Assembly (NCBI GenBank): GCA_023249695.1
Contig: JAHFCD010000228.1
Span: 1-5,063 of the forward strand
Origin: Elusimicrobiota bacterium
Lineage (GTDB): Bacteria; Elusimicrobiota; Elusimicrobia; UBA1565; UBA9628
Length of the DNA: 5,063 bases
Direction of reading: 5' to 3'
This document shows positions 1 through 4,022 of the stretch, one piece after another. The position numbers were made by a program, and so were the translations under genes. The notes below the pieces were generated by a model. It saw only the letters and a list, made by a program, of their open reading frames with translations. It was not told where the DNA came from and made no database searches. Every line of letters begins with the position of its first letter. The first letter of the stretch is position 1.

Positions 1-2
1 TG

Positions 3-626
3 GACCGGCCCGATATCTATCTGGGCCTGCACGCCGACGGCGCCGACGGCGACGCCGGCCTGACCTGGGACCATGTCTACGATTCCGCGGGCCGCGACAC
101 CGGGGAGTTCGCGTACCGCGTGTACTGGCGCACGAGCAAAGGCGGCTGGCGCAACCCCGAGGCCGGCGCCGCCGACAACCTCTACCTCCGCCCCGGCGAC
201 CGCTTCGCCTTGACCCTGCGCGCGAACCCCGATGGGACCGCGCGCCTCGCGGTCCGGCGCGCGGGCCGGCACGGGACCTCGGCGGGCTACGCCTTCGCGG
301 TCCCCGGCCTCCTGCGCGAGGACGGCTCGATGAAGCCCGTTTCCTTTAAGAGAGTCCATTCGATCGACCAGTTCCGGATCGAAGGCGGCCGGCGCCGCGG
401 CAACGAGAACCACGCCGCGCTTGCGACGCGCGCGCGCCTCGGCGGGGGACGCTGGGAAGGCGTGCACCTCCTGCGGGGCGACGACGTCCGCCGGCAATTC
501 TCCGGCGCCGCCGCCATCGTGTCGCGCGGCGTCGACTCCCTGGACCGCTACCGCGAGATCTTTCCGAAGGCCGGGGTGGGGGAAGGCGGCGCGGAGGAGA
601 TGCTGATACTGCCCCCTCGCTCTTAA
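3..626 (+). CDS. Hypothetical protein, 3' portion (start lies before the window)
   Basis: The frame is open from the first complete codon at base 3 to the TAA at 624-626, giving 207 residues with no upstream stop, so the gene begins outside the window. A GTG at 120 could be taken as a start, but the residues before it (DIYLGLHADG, then TWDHVYDSAG) look as protein-like as those after it and there is no Shine-Dalgarno sequence, so it is probably internal. The protein is rich in Gly, Arg, Asp and aromatic residues in a pattern suggesting beta strands. It has no membrane segment in the visible part and no catalytic motif I recognise. A beta-sandwich or lectin-like extracellular domain is conceivable but unsupported. 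The gene ends 16 bp before the regulator gene, which has its own promoter. Confidence 0.6.
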   Translation, partial: DRPDIYLGLHADGADGDAGLTWDHVYDSAGRDTGEFAYRVYWRTSKGGWRNPEAGAADNLYLRPGDRFALTLRANPDGTARLAVRRAGRHGTSAGYAFAVPGLLREDGSMKPVSFKRVHSIDQFRIEGGRRRGNENHAALATRARLGGGRWEGVHLLRGDDVRRQFSGAAAIVSRGVDSLDRYREIFPKAGVGEGGAEEMLILPPRS

Positions 627-628
627 GT

Positions 629-637
629 TGCTATAAT
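629..637 (+). promoter_or_regulatory. Extended -10 promoter of the Fnr-like gene
   Basis: TG-C-TATAAT is a perfect -10 hexamer (632-637) with the extended -10 TGn element. No -35 is visible at 17 bp, which extended -10 promoters can do without. The hexamer ends 5 nt before the GTG at 643, so transcription should start at or within a base or two of the start codon. The box sits just after the stop codon of the preceding gene. Confidence 0.7.
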
Positions 638-642
638 GACTC

Positions 643-1350
643 GTGCCTTATTCGAAGCGCGACGCGCCCAACTGCGACTGGTGTCCCTATAAGAAGACCT
701 GCTTCTACGATCTCCTCGGTACGAAGGAGTCGAAGAAGGCTTGGCGCGAGATCCGCCTCGCCAATCCTTTCAAGCGCGGCGAAGTGATCTTCCACGAAGG
801 CGCGATGCCCCAGGGCGTCTACGTCGTCTGCACGGGCAAGGTCAAGGTGTACAAGTCGAGCCGCACCGGCCAGCAGCTCACGACCCGCGTCGAGTCTCCG
901 GGCGACCTCTTGGGCCATGTGACCTTGCTCGCCGACGAAGGCCCTTACACCGGCACCGGCGAGGCGCTCGAGCCCAGCGTCGTCTCGATGATCGACAAGA
1001 CGACCTTCAACAACTTCCTCGCCAAGTACCCGCCCGCCTCGCAGGCGCTGATGCAGGCCCTGGCCAAGGACGTGCGACGCGGCGAGAACAAGGCGCGCGA
1101 TATCGCCTTCAAGCCCGCCCGCGGCCGTCTGGCCGACACCTTGATCCGCATGATGGTGATCAAGAAACCGTACCCGATCGTCGCCGGCATCAAGCGCCGC
1201 GACCTCGCCGAGATGGCGGGCCTCACGATCGAGACCACGGTGCGTCTGCTCAAGGATTTCGAGGAGCGCGACGTGCTGCGCAAGAAGGAGAAGGACCTCC
1301 TCATCCTGAGCGAAGAACGGCTCCGGGCCCTCGCGGGCTCTGTGTCCTAA
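643..1350 (+). CDS. Crp/Fnr-family transcriptional regulator with FNR-like N-terminal cysteine motif
   Basis: This 235-aa protein has the FNR/CRP architecture. An N-terminal Cys segment is followed by a cyclic-nucleotide-binding-like beta-roll (about 35-125), a dimerisation helix (about 130-155) and a C-terminal winged helix-turn-helix (about 160-225). Cys11, Cys14 and Cys20 form C-x2-C-x5-C, the spacing of FNR Cys20/23/29 that holds an oxygen-labile [4Fe-4S] cluster. The segment aligning with FNR Cys122 (LETSMVCEI) reads LEPSVVSMI here, with Ser115, so the fourth ligand differs; Cys63 is the only other cysteine. The recognition helix LTIETTVRLL keeps the Glu and Arg (E197, R201) that in FNR contact the TTGAT half-site. 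The GTG at 643 is chosen because an in-frame TGA lies at 637-639 and the next Met (55) would remove the cysteines. There is no Shine-Dalgarno sequence and the -10 box nearly touches the start, so the mRNA is probably leaderless. Matching operators lie just downstream, suggesting it controls the peptide genes. Confidence 0.9.
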   Translation: MPYSKRDAPNCDWCPYKKTCFYDLLGTKESKKAWREIRLANPFKRGEVIFHEGAMPQGVYVVCTGKVKVYKSSRTGQQLTTRVESPGDLLGHVTLLADEGPYTGTGEALEPSVVSMIDKTTFNNFLAKYPPASQALMQALAKDVRRGENKARDIAFKPARGRLADTLIRMMVIKKPYPIVAGIKRRDLAEMAGLTIETTVRLLKDFEERDVLRKKEKDLLILSEERLRALAGSVS

Positions 1351-1365
1351 GGCTCAGAGCTTCCT

Positions 1366-1380
1366 TGGGCCCACGGCCCA
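1366..1380 (+). terminator. Weak hairpin after the Fnr-like gene
   Basis: TGGGCC-CAC-GGCCCA forms a 6-bp GC stem with a 3-nt loop, 15 bp past the stop codon. No T-tract follows, so it is at best a weak or factor-dependent terminator. Confidence 0.3.
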
Positions 1381-1395
1381 GCCCGCCTAGGACCT

Positions 1396-1446
1396 TTGAC
1401 CTAGATCAATTGATCGGCATCATGCCCACGGGTTGTCCGTTCTCAT
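1396..1446 (+). promoter_or_regulatory. Three FNR-type operator boxes upstream of peptide gene 1
   Basis: Three 14-bp boxes resemble the FNR consensus TTGAT-N4-ATCAA. Box A (1396-1409) is TTGACCTAGATCAA. Box B (1410-1423), directly abutting, is TTGATCGGCATCAT. Box C (1433-1446) is TTGTCCGTTCTCAT, with one mismatch in the TGA-N6-TCA core. The A/B junction forms the perfect palindrome GATCAATTGATC (1404-1415). If transcription starts at the ATG at 1481, the centres lie at -78.5, -64.5 and -41.5. The last is the classic class II activator position and would replace the missing -35 element. The binding protein is inferred to be the Fnr-like regulator encoded immediately upstream. Confidence 0.75.
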
Positions 1447-1468
1447 CGGAGATTTTCCGGGCGAACGA

Positions 1469-1474
1469 TATACT
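1469..1474 (+). promoter_or_regulatory. -10 box of peptide gene 1
   Basis: TATACT ends 6 nt before the ATG, placing +1 on the A of the start codon. No -35 hexamer is recognisable 16-18 bp upstream (TCGGAG occupies that place). From 1441 to 1490 the DNA matches 1871-1920 of peptide gene 2 at 42 of 50 positions. Confidence 0.7.
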
Positions 1475-1480
1475 GTGTGC

Positions 1481-1747
1481 ATGATCAACCTGATTCTGAC
1501 GCTCTCGCTCTCCGCCGTGAACCCGACCAACGCGACGACGGCCCAGTTCCGCCCGTGCGTTTGGCCCAACGTCTGCACTCAGTCCGCCGGTCCGGCGGCC
1601 GTGACTGAAACCGCCCAGTTCCGGCCCTGCGTGTGGCCCAACGTCTGCAAGAGCGAGATCGCCGCGCCGGTCGTCATCACCCCGGCCGTCGAAGTCGCCC
1701 AGTTCACCACCTGCGTGTACCCGCGCAAGTGCGGCAAGCACGCCTAA
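1481..1747 (+). CDS. Small exported CVWPN-repeat peptide 1 (88 aa)
   Basis: I do not recognise a known family. Residues 1-13 (MINLILTLSLSAV) are a short hydrophobic stretch with no basic residue, then a polar linker leads to TTA-QF at 19-23, a plausible signal peptidase I site. The rest is three 12-residue units: AQFRPCVWPNVC at 21-32 and again at 45-56, and AQFTTCVYPRKC at 73-84, joined by Ala/Pro/Val/Thr-rich linkers and ending GKHA. The six cysteines are all in C-x5-C pairs, which would suit small disulfide loops, metal or haem binding, or a modified multi-core peptide. The ATG at 1481 is chosen over an upstream TTG at 1433 because the -10 box and operator lie between them, and because the same MINLIL start appears in peptide 2. 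No Shine-Dalgarno sequence is seen; the mRNA is probably leaderless. A strong terminator follows, so this is a single-gene unit. Confidence 0.85.
   Translation: MINLILTLSLSAVNPTNATTAQFRPCVWPNVCTQSAGPAAVTETAQFRPCVWPNVCKSEIAAPVVITPAVEVAQFTTCVYPRKCGKHA
1541..1732 (+). repeat. Three 36-bp coding repeats in peptide gene 1
   Basis: The 36-bp units lie at 1541-1576, 1613-1648 and 1697-1732, each encoding A-Q-F-x-x-C-V-[W/Y]-P-x-x-C. The first two encode identical 12-mers and differ only at silent positions. The third is diverged (FTT for FRP, Y-P-R-K for W-P-N-V), indicating an older duplication or a different role. Confidence 0.85.
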
Positions 1748-1779
1748 GACTTTAAACCGGCCTCGAACCGGCGCCGTGC

Positions 1780-1813
1780 GAAGACCCCGACCCCTCGGGG
1801 TCTTCTTCTTTTT
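1780..1813 (+). terminator. Rho-independent terminator after peptide gene 1
   Basis: A perfect 11-bp stem (GAAGACCCCGA, loop CCCC, TCGGGGTCTTC) is followed by TTCTTTTTA. It lies 33 bp past the stop codon and separates peptide gene 1 from the promoter of peptide gene 2. Confidence 0.92.
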
Positions 1814-1839
1814 ATGTCGGCCCCATGGCGGGCCCATGA

Positions 1840-1876
1840 ATGACGAGGATCAAACGGGAGCATTGACCATTCTCAT
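1840..1876 (+). promoter_or_regulatory. Two FNR-type operator boxes upstream of peptide gene 2
   Basis: Box B (1840-1853, ATGACGAGGATCAA) and box C (1863-1876, TTGACCATTCTCAT) both hold a perfect TGA-N6-TCA core. With +1 at the ATG at 1911 their centres are -64.5 and -41.5, exactly the positions of boxes B and C of peptide gene 1. At the place of box A (1826-1839) there is no match. Confidence 0.7.
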
Positions 1877-1898
1877 CGGAGTATTTTCAGGCGACCGC

Positions 1899-1904
1899 TA
1901 TACT
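1899..1904 (+). promoter_or_regulatory. -10 box of peptide gene 2
   Basis: TATACT ends 6 nt before the ATG, as in peptide gene 1, so +1 coincides with the start codon. There is no -35 hexamer; box C at -41.5 would supply the activator contact. Confidence 0.7.
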
Positions 1905-1910
1905 GGGCGC

Positions 1911-2108
1911 ATGATCAACCTGATACTTCTGACCCTCACGCTCGCCAACCCCCAGGCCCCCGTTCCGGCGGCCACGGCCCAGTTCCGTCCGTGCGTATGG
2001 CCCAACACCTGCAAGGCCGCCGCGGCCCCGGTCGTCGCCCAATTCACGACCTGCGTGTGGCCCAACCGCTGCGGCAAGAAGCCGGCGCAGGCGTCGTTTA
2101 CTTTGTAA
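1911..2108 (+). CDS. Small exported CVWPN-repeat peptide 2 (65 aa)
   Basis: This is a paralogue of the peptides on either side. Residues 1-12 (MINLILLTLTLA) are hydrophobic, followed by a Pro/Ala linker ending A-A-T-A-QF (20-25), a good A-x-A signal peptidase site that would leave an N-terminal Gln. There are two repeat units: AQFRPCVWPNTC (23-34) and AQFTTCVWPNRC (43-54), the latter followed by GKK and a short tail. It has four cysteines, all in C-x5-C pairs. The frame is open further upstream to a possible ATG at 1776, but that stretch crosses the terminator, operator and -10 box, so the ATG at 1911 is used. No Shine-Dalgarno sequence precedes it, and leaderless translation is inferred. The function is unknown; shared operator spacing says it is co-regulated with the other two. 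Confidence 0.85.
   Translation: MINLILLTLTLANPQAPVPAATAQFRPCVWPNTCKAAAAPVVAQFTTCVWPNRCGKKPAQASFTL
1977..2072 (+). repeat. Two 36-bp coding repeats in peptide gene 2
   Basis: The units at 1977-2012 and 2037-2072 encode the two A-Q-F-x-x-C-V-W-P-N-x-C copies. The first is of the FRP type and the second of the FTT type with a basic residue before the last Cys, the same order as the first and last units of peptide 1. Confidence 0.85.
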
Positions 2109-2117
2109 GCATGGCGA

Positions 2118-2130
2118 GCGCCGAAGGCGC
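2118..2130 (+). terminator. Short GC hairpin after peptide gene 2, doubtful terminator
   Basis: GCGCC-GAA-GGCGC is a 5-bp stem without a T-tract, 9 bp past the stop codon. Some transcription may therefore continue from peptide gene 2 into peptide gene 3. Confidence 0.2.
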
Positions 2131-2139
2131 GGGCCGCGG

Positions 2140-2190
2140 TTGAGCGCGATCAAGTGACGCCGATCAAGTTTCCGCCTTGACCCGCGTCCT
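2140..2190 (+). promoter_or_regulatory. Three FNR-type operator boxes upstream of peptide gene 3
   Basis: Box A (2140-2153) is TTGAGCGCGATCAA and box B (2154-2167), directly abutting, is GTGACGCCGATCAA; both keep TGA-N6-TCA. Box C (2177-2190) is TTGACCCGCGTCCT, with one core mismatch. Centre-to-centre distances are 14 and 23 bp, identical to peptide gene 1 although the sequences between the boxes differ. Relative to a start at 2226 predicted from TAACCT, the centres are -79.5, -65.5 and -42.5. Confidence 0.65.
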
Positions 2191-2213
2191 CGGGGGCGGC
2201 GCGGCGCAAGCGC

Positions 2214-2219
2214 TAACCT
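2214..2219 (+). promoter_or_regulatory. Possible -10 box of peptide gene 3
   Basis: TAACCT is a weak -10 match, but it lies at nearly the same distance from box C (30.5 bp from centre) as TATACT does in the other two genes (29.5 bp). It would start transcription near 2226 and give a leader of about 22 nt carrying a Shine-Dalgarno sequence. Confidence 0.45.
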
Positions 2220-2232
2220 GTCCTCAAGACGG

Positions 2233-2239
2233 AAGGAGG
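2233..2239 (+). promoter_or_regulatory. Shine-Dalgarno of peptide gene 3
   Basis: AAGGAGG lies 8 nt before the ATG at 2248 and 11 nt before a second ATG at 2251. The first gives the better spacing. This is the only peptide gene of the three with a ribosome binding site. Confidence 0.85.
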
Positions 2240-2247
2240 ACAAAATT

Positions 2248-2460
2248 ATGATGACCTTGATTCTCGCGACTTTCCTGACGGCGGCCCCGAAGCCCGCGAC
2301 GACCGCCCAGTTCCGGCCGTGCGTGTGGCCCAACACCTGCGCGTCGATGCCGGTCGTGCAGGTCCAGACCTGCGTCTGGCCCAACCGCTGCGCGGCCGTT
2401 CCGGCCGCCGTCGCGTCGGGCCCGGTGACGACGTGCGTCTGGCCCAACAAGTGCGGCTAG
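2248..2460 (+). CDS. Small exported CVWPN-repeat peptide 3 (70 aa)
   Basis: Third member of the family. Residues 1-13 (MMTLILATFLTAA) are hydrophobic, then PKPATTA-QF leads into the first unit, AQFRPCVWPNTC (20-31). Two shorter units follow: QTCVWPNRC (40-48) and TTCVWPNKC (61-69), and the protein ends one residue later with Gly70. All six cysteines are in C-x5-C pairs. As in the paralogues, the first unit is of the FRP type with a neutral residue before the second Cys, and the last is TTC...C-G with a basic residue there. Units 2 and 3 have lost the Ala-Gln-Phe lead, so the conserved core is C-V-W-P-N-x-C. It is translated from a strong Shine-Dalgarno sequence and followed by a clear terminator. 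The function is unknown; secreted metal, haem or redox peptide and modified-peptide precursor are both open possibilities. Confidence 0.87.
   Translation: MMTLILATFLTAAPKPATTAQFRPCVWPNTCASMPVVQVQTCVWPNRCAAVPAAVASGPVTTCVWPNKCG
2305..2454 (+). repeat. Three CVWPN-coding repeats in peptide gene 3
   Basis: The repeat cores lie at 2305-2340, 2371-2391 and 2434-2454. The 21-bp cores TGCGTNTGGCCCAACNNNTGC are almost identical in DNA, while the linkers between them differ, so the C-V-W-P-N-x-C core is the conserved part. Confidence 0.8.
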
Positions 2461-2485
2461 GCTGACGCCGCGCGCCGGACCCGCG

Positions 2486-2518
2486 AGCCCCGCCCTCCAA
2501 GGACGGGGCTTTTCTTTT
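2486..2518 (+). terminator. Rho-independent terminator after peptide gene 3
   Basis: AGCCCCG (2486-2492) pairs with CGGGGCT (2504-2510); inside, after one C-A mismatch, CC pairs with GG around the loop TCCAA. The T-rich tail TTTTCTTTT follows at 2510-2518. It ends the peptide cluster. Confidence 0.88.
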
Positions 2519-2526
2519 GCTAATCT
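2518..2526 (+). promoter_or_regulatory. Extended -10 promoter of the metallophosphoesterase gene
   Basis: TG-C-TAATCT is an extended -10 element immediately after the T-tract of the preceding terminator. It ends 7 nt before the ATG at 2534, so +1 should be at or one base before the start codon. No -35 is visible. The arrangement copies that of the Fnr-like gene (TG-C-TATAAT). Confidence 0.55.
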
Positions 2527-2533
2527 CCCTGCC

Positions 2534-3373
2534 ATGTTCGCCCGCCGCACCAAGCTCGAGAAAACGATCCTCGCCGGCCTCTTGATCCTCGCCGTATGGG
2601 GGTTTTTCATCGAGCCCTGCTTTTTCCTGGTCGAAACCCGCGCCGAGGCCCATCCGCGCGCCTGGCCCAAGGAACTCGACGGCCTCAAGGTGGCGCTGAT
2701 CTCCGACATCCACGCAGGCTCGCCGTACGTCGGGAAGTCCCGCATCAAGCTGCTCGTCGACCGCGTCAACGCGGCGAAGCCAGACGTCATCGTGCTCCTC
2801 GGCGACTACGTGATCCAGACCGTCGTCGGCGGCCGCTTCATGCCGCCAGAGAATCTCGCCGTGCTCCTCAAGGAGCTCAAGGCGCCGCTGGGAGTGTACG
2901 CGGTGCTCGGCAACCACGACTGGTGGCTCAACGGCCCGCGCGTGCGCGACGCCTTCGCCGGCCAAGGCATCCGGGTCCTCGAGAACGAGAACGTGCGCCT
3001 CGCCGCGCGCGGCATCACGTTCAGCCTGCTCGGCCTCGCCGACCACATCGAGCGCCATCCCGACCCGGTCGCGCCGCTCGCCGGCCTCCCCGCGGCGGAG
3101 CCCGTGATCGCGCTGATCCACGAGCCCGACTTTTTTCCCGATATTCCCGAAAGGATCGCGCTCACCTTGGCCGGCCACACGCACGGCGGCCAGGTCCGCC
3201 TGCCCCTGATCGGGAGCCCGATCGTCCCGTCGCGCTTCGGCCAGCGCTACGCGCGGGGGCTGATCAAGGAGGGGGAACGCCTGCTGTACGTCACCTCCGG
3301 CGTGGGGACGAGCATCATACCCCTGCGCTTCGGCGTCCGGCCCGAGTACGTCGTGCTGACCCTGCGCCCTTAG
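2534..3373 (+). CDS. Membrane-anchored calcineurin-like metallophosphoesterase (YkuE/YaeI type)
   Basis: This 279-aa protein has the full set of calcineurin-like phosphoesterase motifs: D-x-H in ISDIH (D58, H60), GD in LLGDY (D91), GNHDW (N127, H128), a His in IHEPD (H196) and GHTHGG (H215, H217). Together they form the usual two-metal centre. One hydrophobic segment (about 12-33) after basic residues (RRTK) anchors the N-terminus, and the catalytic domain probably faces the periplasm or outer membrane leaflet side. The architecture matches the YkuE/YaeI group of membrane phosphodiesterases, some of which act on lipid substrates; an LpxG-like role on UDP-diacylglucosamine is possible but not shown. 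The length is normal for the group. There is no Shine-Dalgarno sequence, and the start follows a -10 element directly, suggesting a leaderless mRNA. Its TAG overlaps the TAA of the convergent upp gene by two bases (shared TTAG, 4-bp gene overlap). Confidence 0.9.
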   Translation: MFARRTKLEKTILAGLLILAVWGFFIEPCFFLVETRAEAHPRAWPKELDGLKVALISDIHAGSPYVGKSRIKLLVDRVNAAKPDVIVLLGDYVIQTVVGGRFMPPENLAVLLKELKAPLGVYAVLGNHDWWLNGPRVRDAFAGQGIRVLENENVRLAARGITFSLLGLADHIERHPDPVAPLAGLPAAEPVIALIHEPDFFPDIPERIALTLAGHTHGGQVRLPLIGSPIVPSRFGQRYARGLIKEGERLLYVTSGVGTSIIPLRFGVRPEYVVLTLRP

Positions 3374-3993
3374 GTGTTGAAGAGGCGGTCGCCGGCGTCG
3401 CCGAGGCCCGGAACGATGTAGCCCTTCGCGTTGAGCACGGCGTCCACCACGGCGGTGTACACCGGGACGTCGGGATGATCCTTGTGGATGCGGGCCACGC
3501 CCTGCTTCGAGGCGAGCAAGGTGAGCAGCGCGACGTGCTTCGCGCCGGCGATCTTGAGGATGCGGATCGCCTCGGACGCGGAGCCTCCGGTCGCGAGCAT
3601 CGGATCGCACAGCACGACGAAGTGCTCGGCCATCTTCTTCGGGAGGCGGACGTAATATTGAACGGGCTCCAAGGTCTTATGGTCGCGGTACAGGCCGATG
3701 TGACCGATCGAGGCCTTGGGAGCGAGCTCCAGCAGGCCCGGCGTCATGCCGAGGCCGGCGCGCAGGACCGCGACGAAGGCGAGCGGCTGATCGAGAACGA
3801 CGGCCGGCGCCGTCTTGAGCGGAGTGCGCACCGTGGTCTTGCGCGTGCGCACGCCCTTGAGCACCTCGCACCCGATCAGCATGGCCACCTCGGCCATGAG
3901 GCGGCGGAAGTCTTGAGGATTGGTCGCCTTGTCGCGCAGACGCGCGAGCTTGTCCGAAACGAGAGGGTGGTCGCTGACGAACAGTTTAGGCAT
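3370..3993 (-). CDS. upp: Uracil phosphoribosyltransferase
   Basis: The product makes UMP and pyrophosphate from uracil and PRPP in the cytosol (EC 2.4.2.9, pyrimidine salvage). The 207 aa match the family's usual 207-209. Visible signatures are LRAGLGM (77-83), the PRPP loop CDPMLATGGSA (129-139) and the C-terminal uracil-binding GYIVPGLGDAGDR (191-203). The ATG at 3993 is chosen because AAGGAG lies 5 nt upstream and the protein then begins MPKLFVSDHP, like other Upp proteins. A longer frame back to 4065 would translate part of the inverted repeat and add 24 unrelated residues. It lies 107 bp downstream of the nucleoside phosphorylase gene on the same strand, whose uracil product it would use, so the two are probably one operon interrupted by the hairpin repeat. 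It converges on the phosphoesterase gene with a 4-bp overlap and no terminator between. Confidence 0.97.
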   Translation of the reverse strand: MPKLFVSDHPLVSDKLARLRDKATNPQDFRRLMAEVAMLIGCEVLKGVRTRKTTVRTPLKTAPAVVLDQPLAFVAVLRAGLGMTPGLLELAPKASIGHIGLYRDHKTLEPVQYYVRLPKKMAEHFVVLCDPMLATGGSASEAIRILKIAGAKHVALLTLLASKQGVARIHKDHPDVPVYTAVVDAVLNAKGYIVPGLGDAGDRLFNT

Positions 3994-3998
3994 ATCGT

Positions 3999-4004
3999 CT
4001 CCTT
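3999..4004 (-). promoter_or_regulatory. Shine-Dalgarno of upp
   Basis: Read on the minus strand this is AAGGAG, 5 nt before the ATG at 3993. It decides the start against the longer open frame. No -10-like sequence is evident between the inverted repeat and this site, so upp probably depends on transcription from the gene upstream. Confidence 0.85.
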
Positions 4005-4022
4005 GCGGCACTGACGGGCATT

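Noticed and set aside
590..640. FNR-type box upstream of the regulator gene (autoregulation)
   Set aside because: No TGA-N6-TCA match is found near -41.5 of the predicted start, and the extended -10 consensus is strong enough without an activator.
1433..1480. Upstream extension of peptide gene 1 to a TTG at 1433
   Set aside because: The extension covers operator box C and the -10 box, and would put hydrophilic residues before the hydrophobic N-terminus shared by all paralogues. The similar upstream residues in gene 2 come from conserved promoter DNA.
1776..1910. Upstream extension of peptide gene 2 to an ATG at 1776
   Set aside because: It would translate through the strong terminator at 1780-1813, the operator boxes and the -10 box.
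1541..2454. CRISPR-like array
   Set aside because: The short repeats are in frame, encode a conserved peptide motif, lie within separate genes and have irregular spacing; there are no spacers or cas genes.
2246..3610. Long minus-strand open frame opposite peptide gene 3 and the phosphoesterase gene
   Set aside because: It is antisense to two well-supported genes, has low-complexity Arg/Gly/Ala-rich sequence typical of high-GC shadow frames and contains no recognisable domain.
2596..4014. Long plus-strand open frame across the phosphoesterase and upp genes
   Set aside because: It overlaps a phosphoesterase with all motifs in one frame and an Upp on the other strand; its own sequence is an Arg/Ala/Pro-rich artefact of GC bias.
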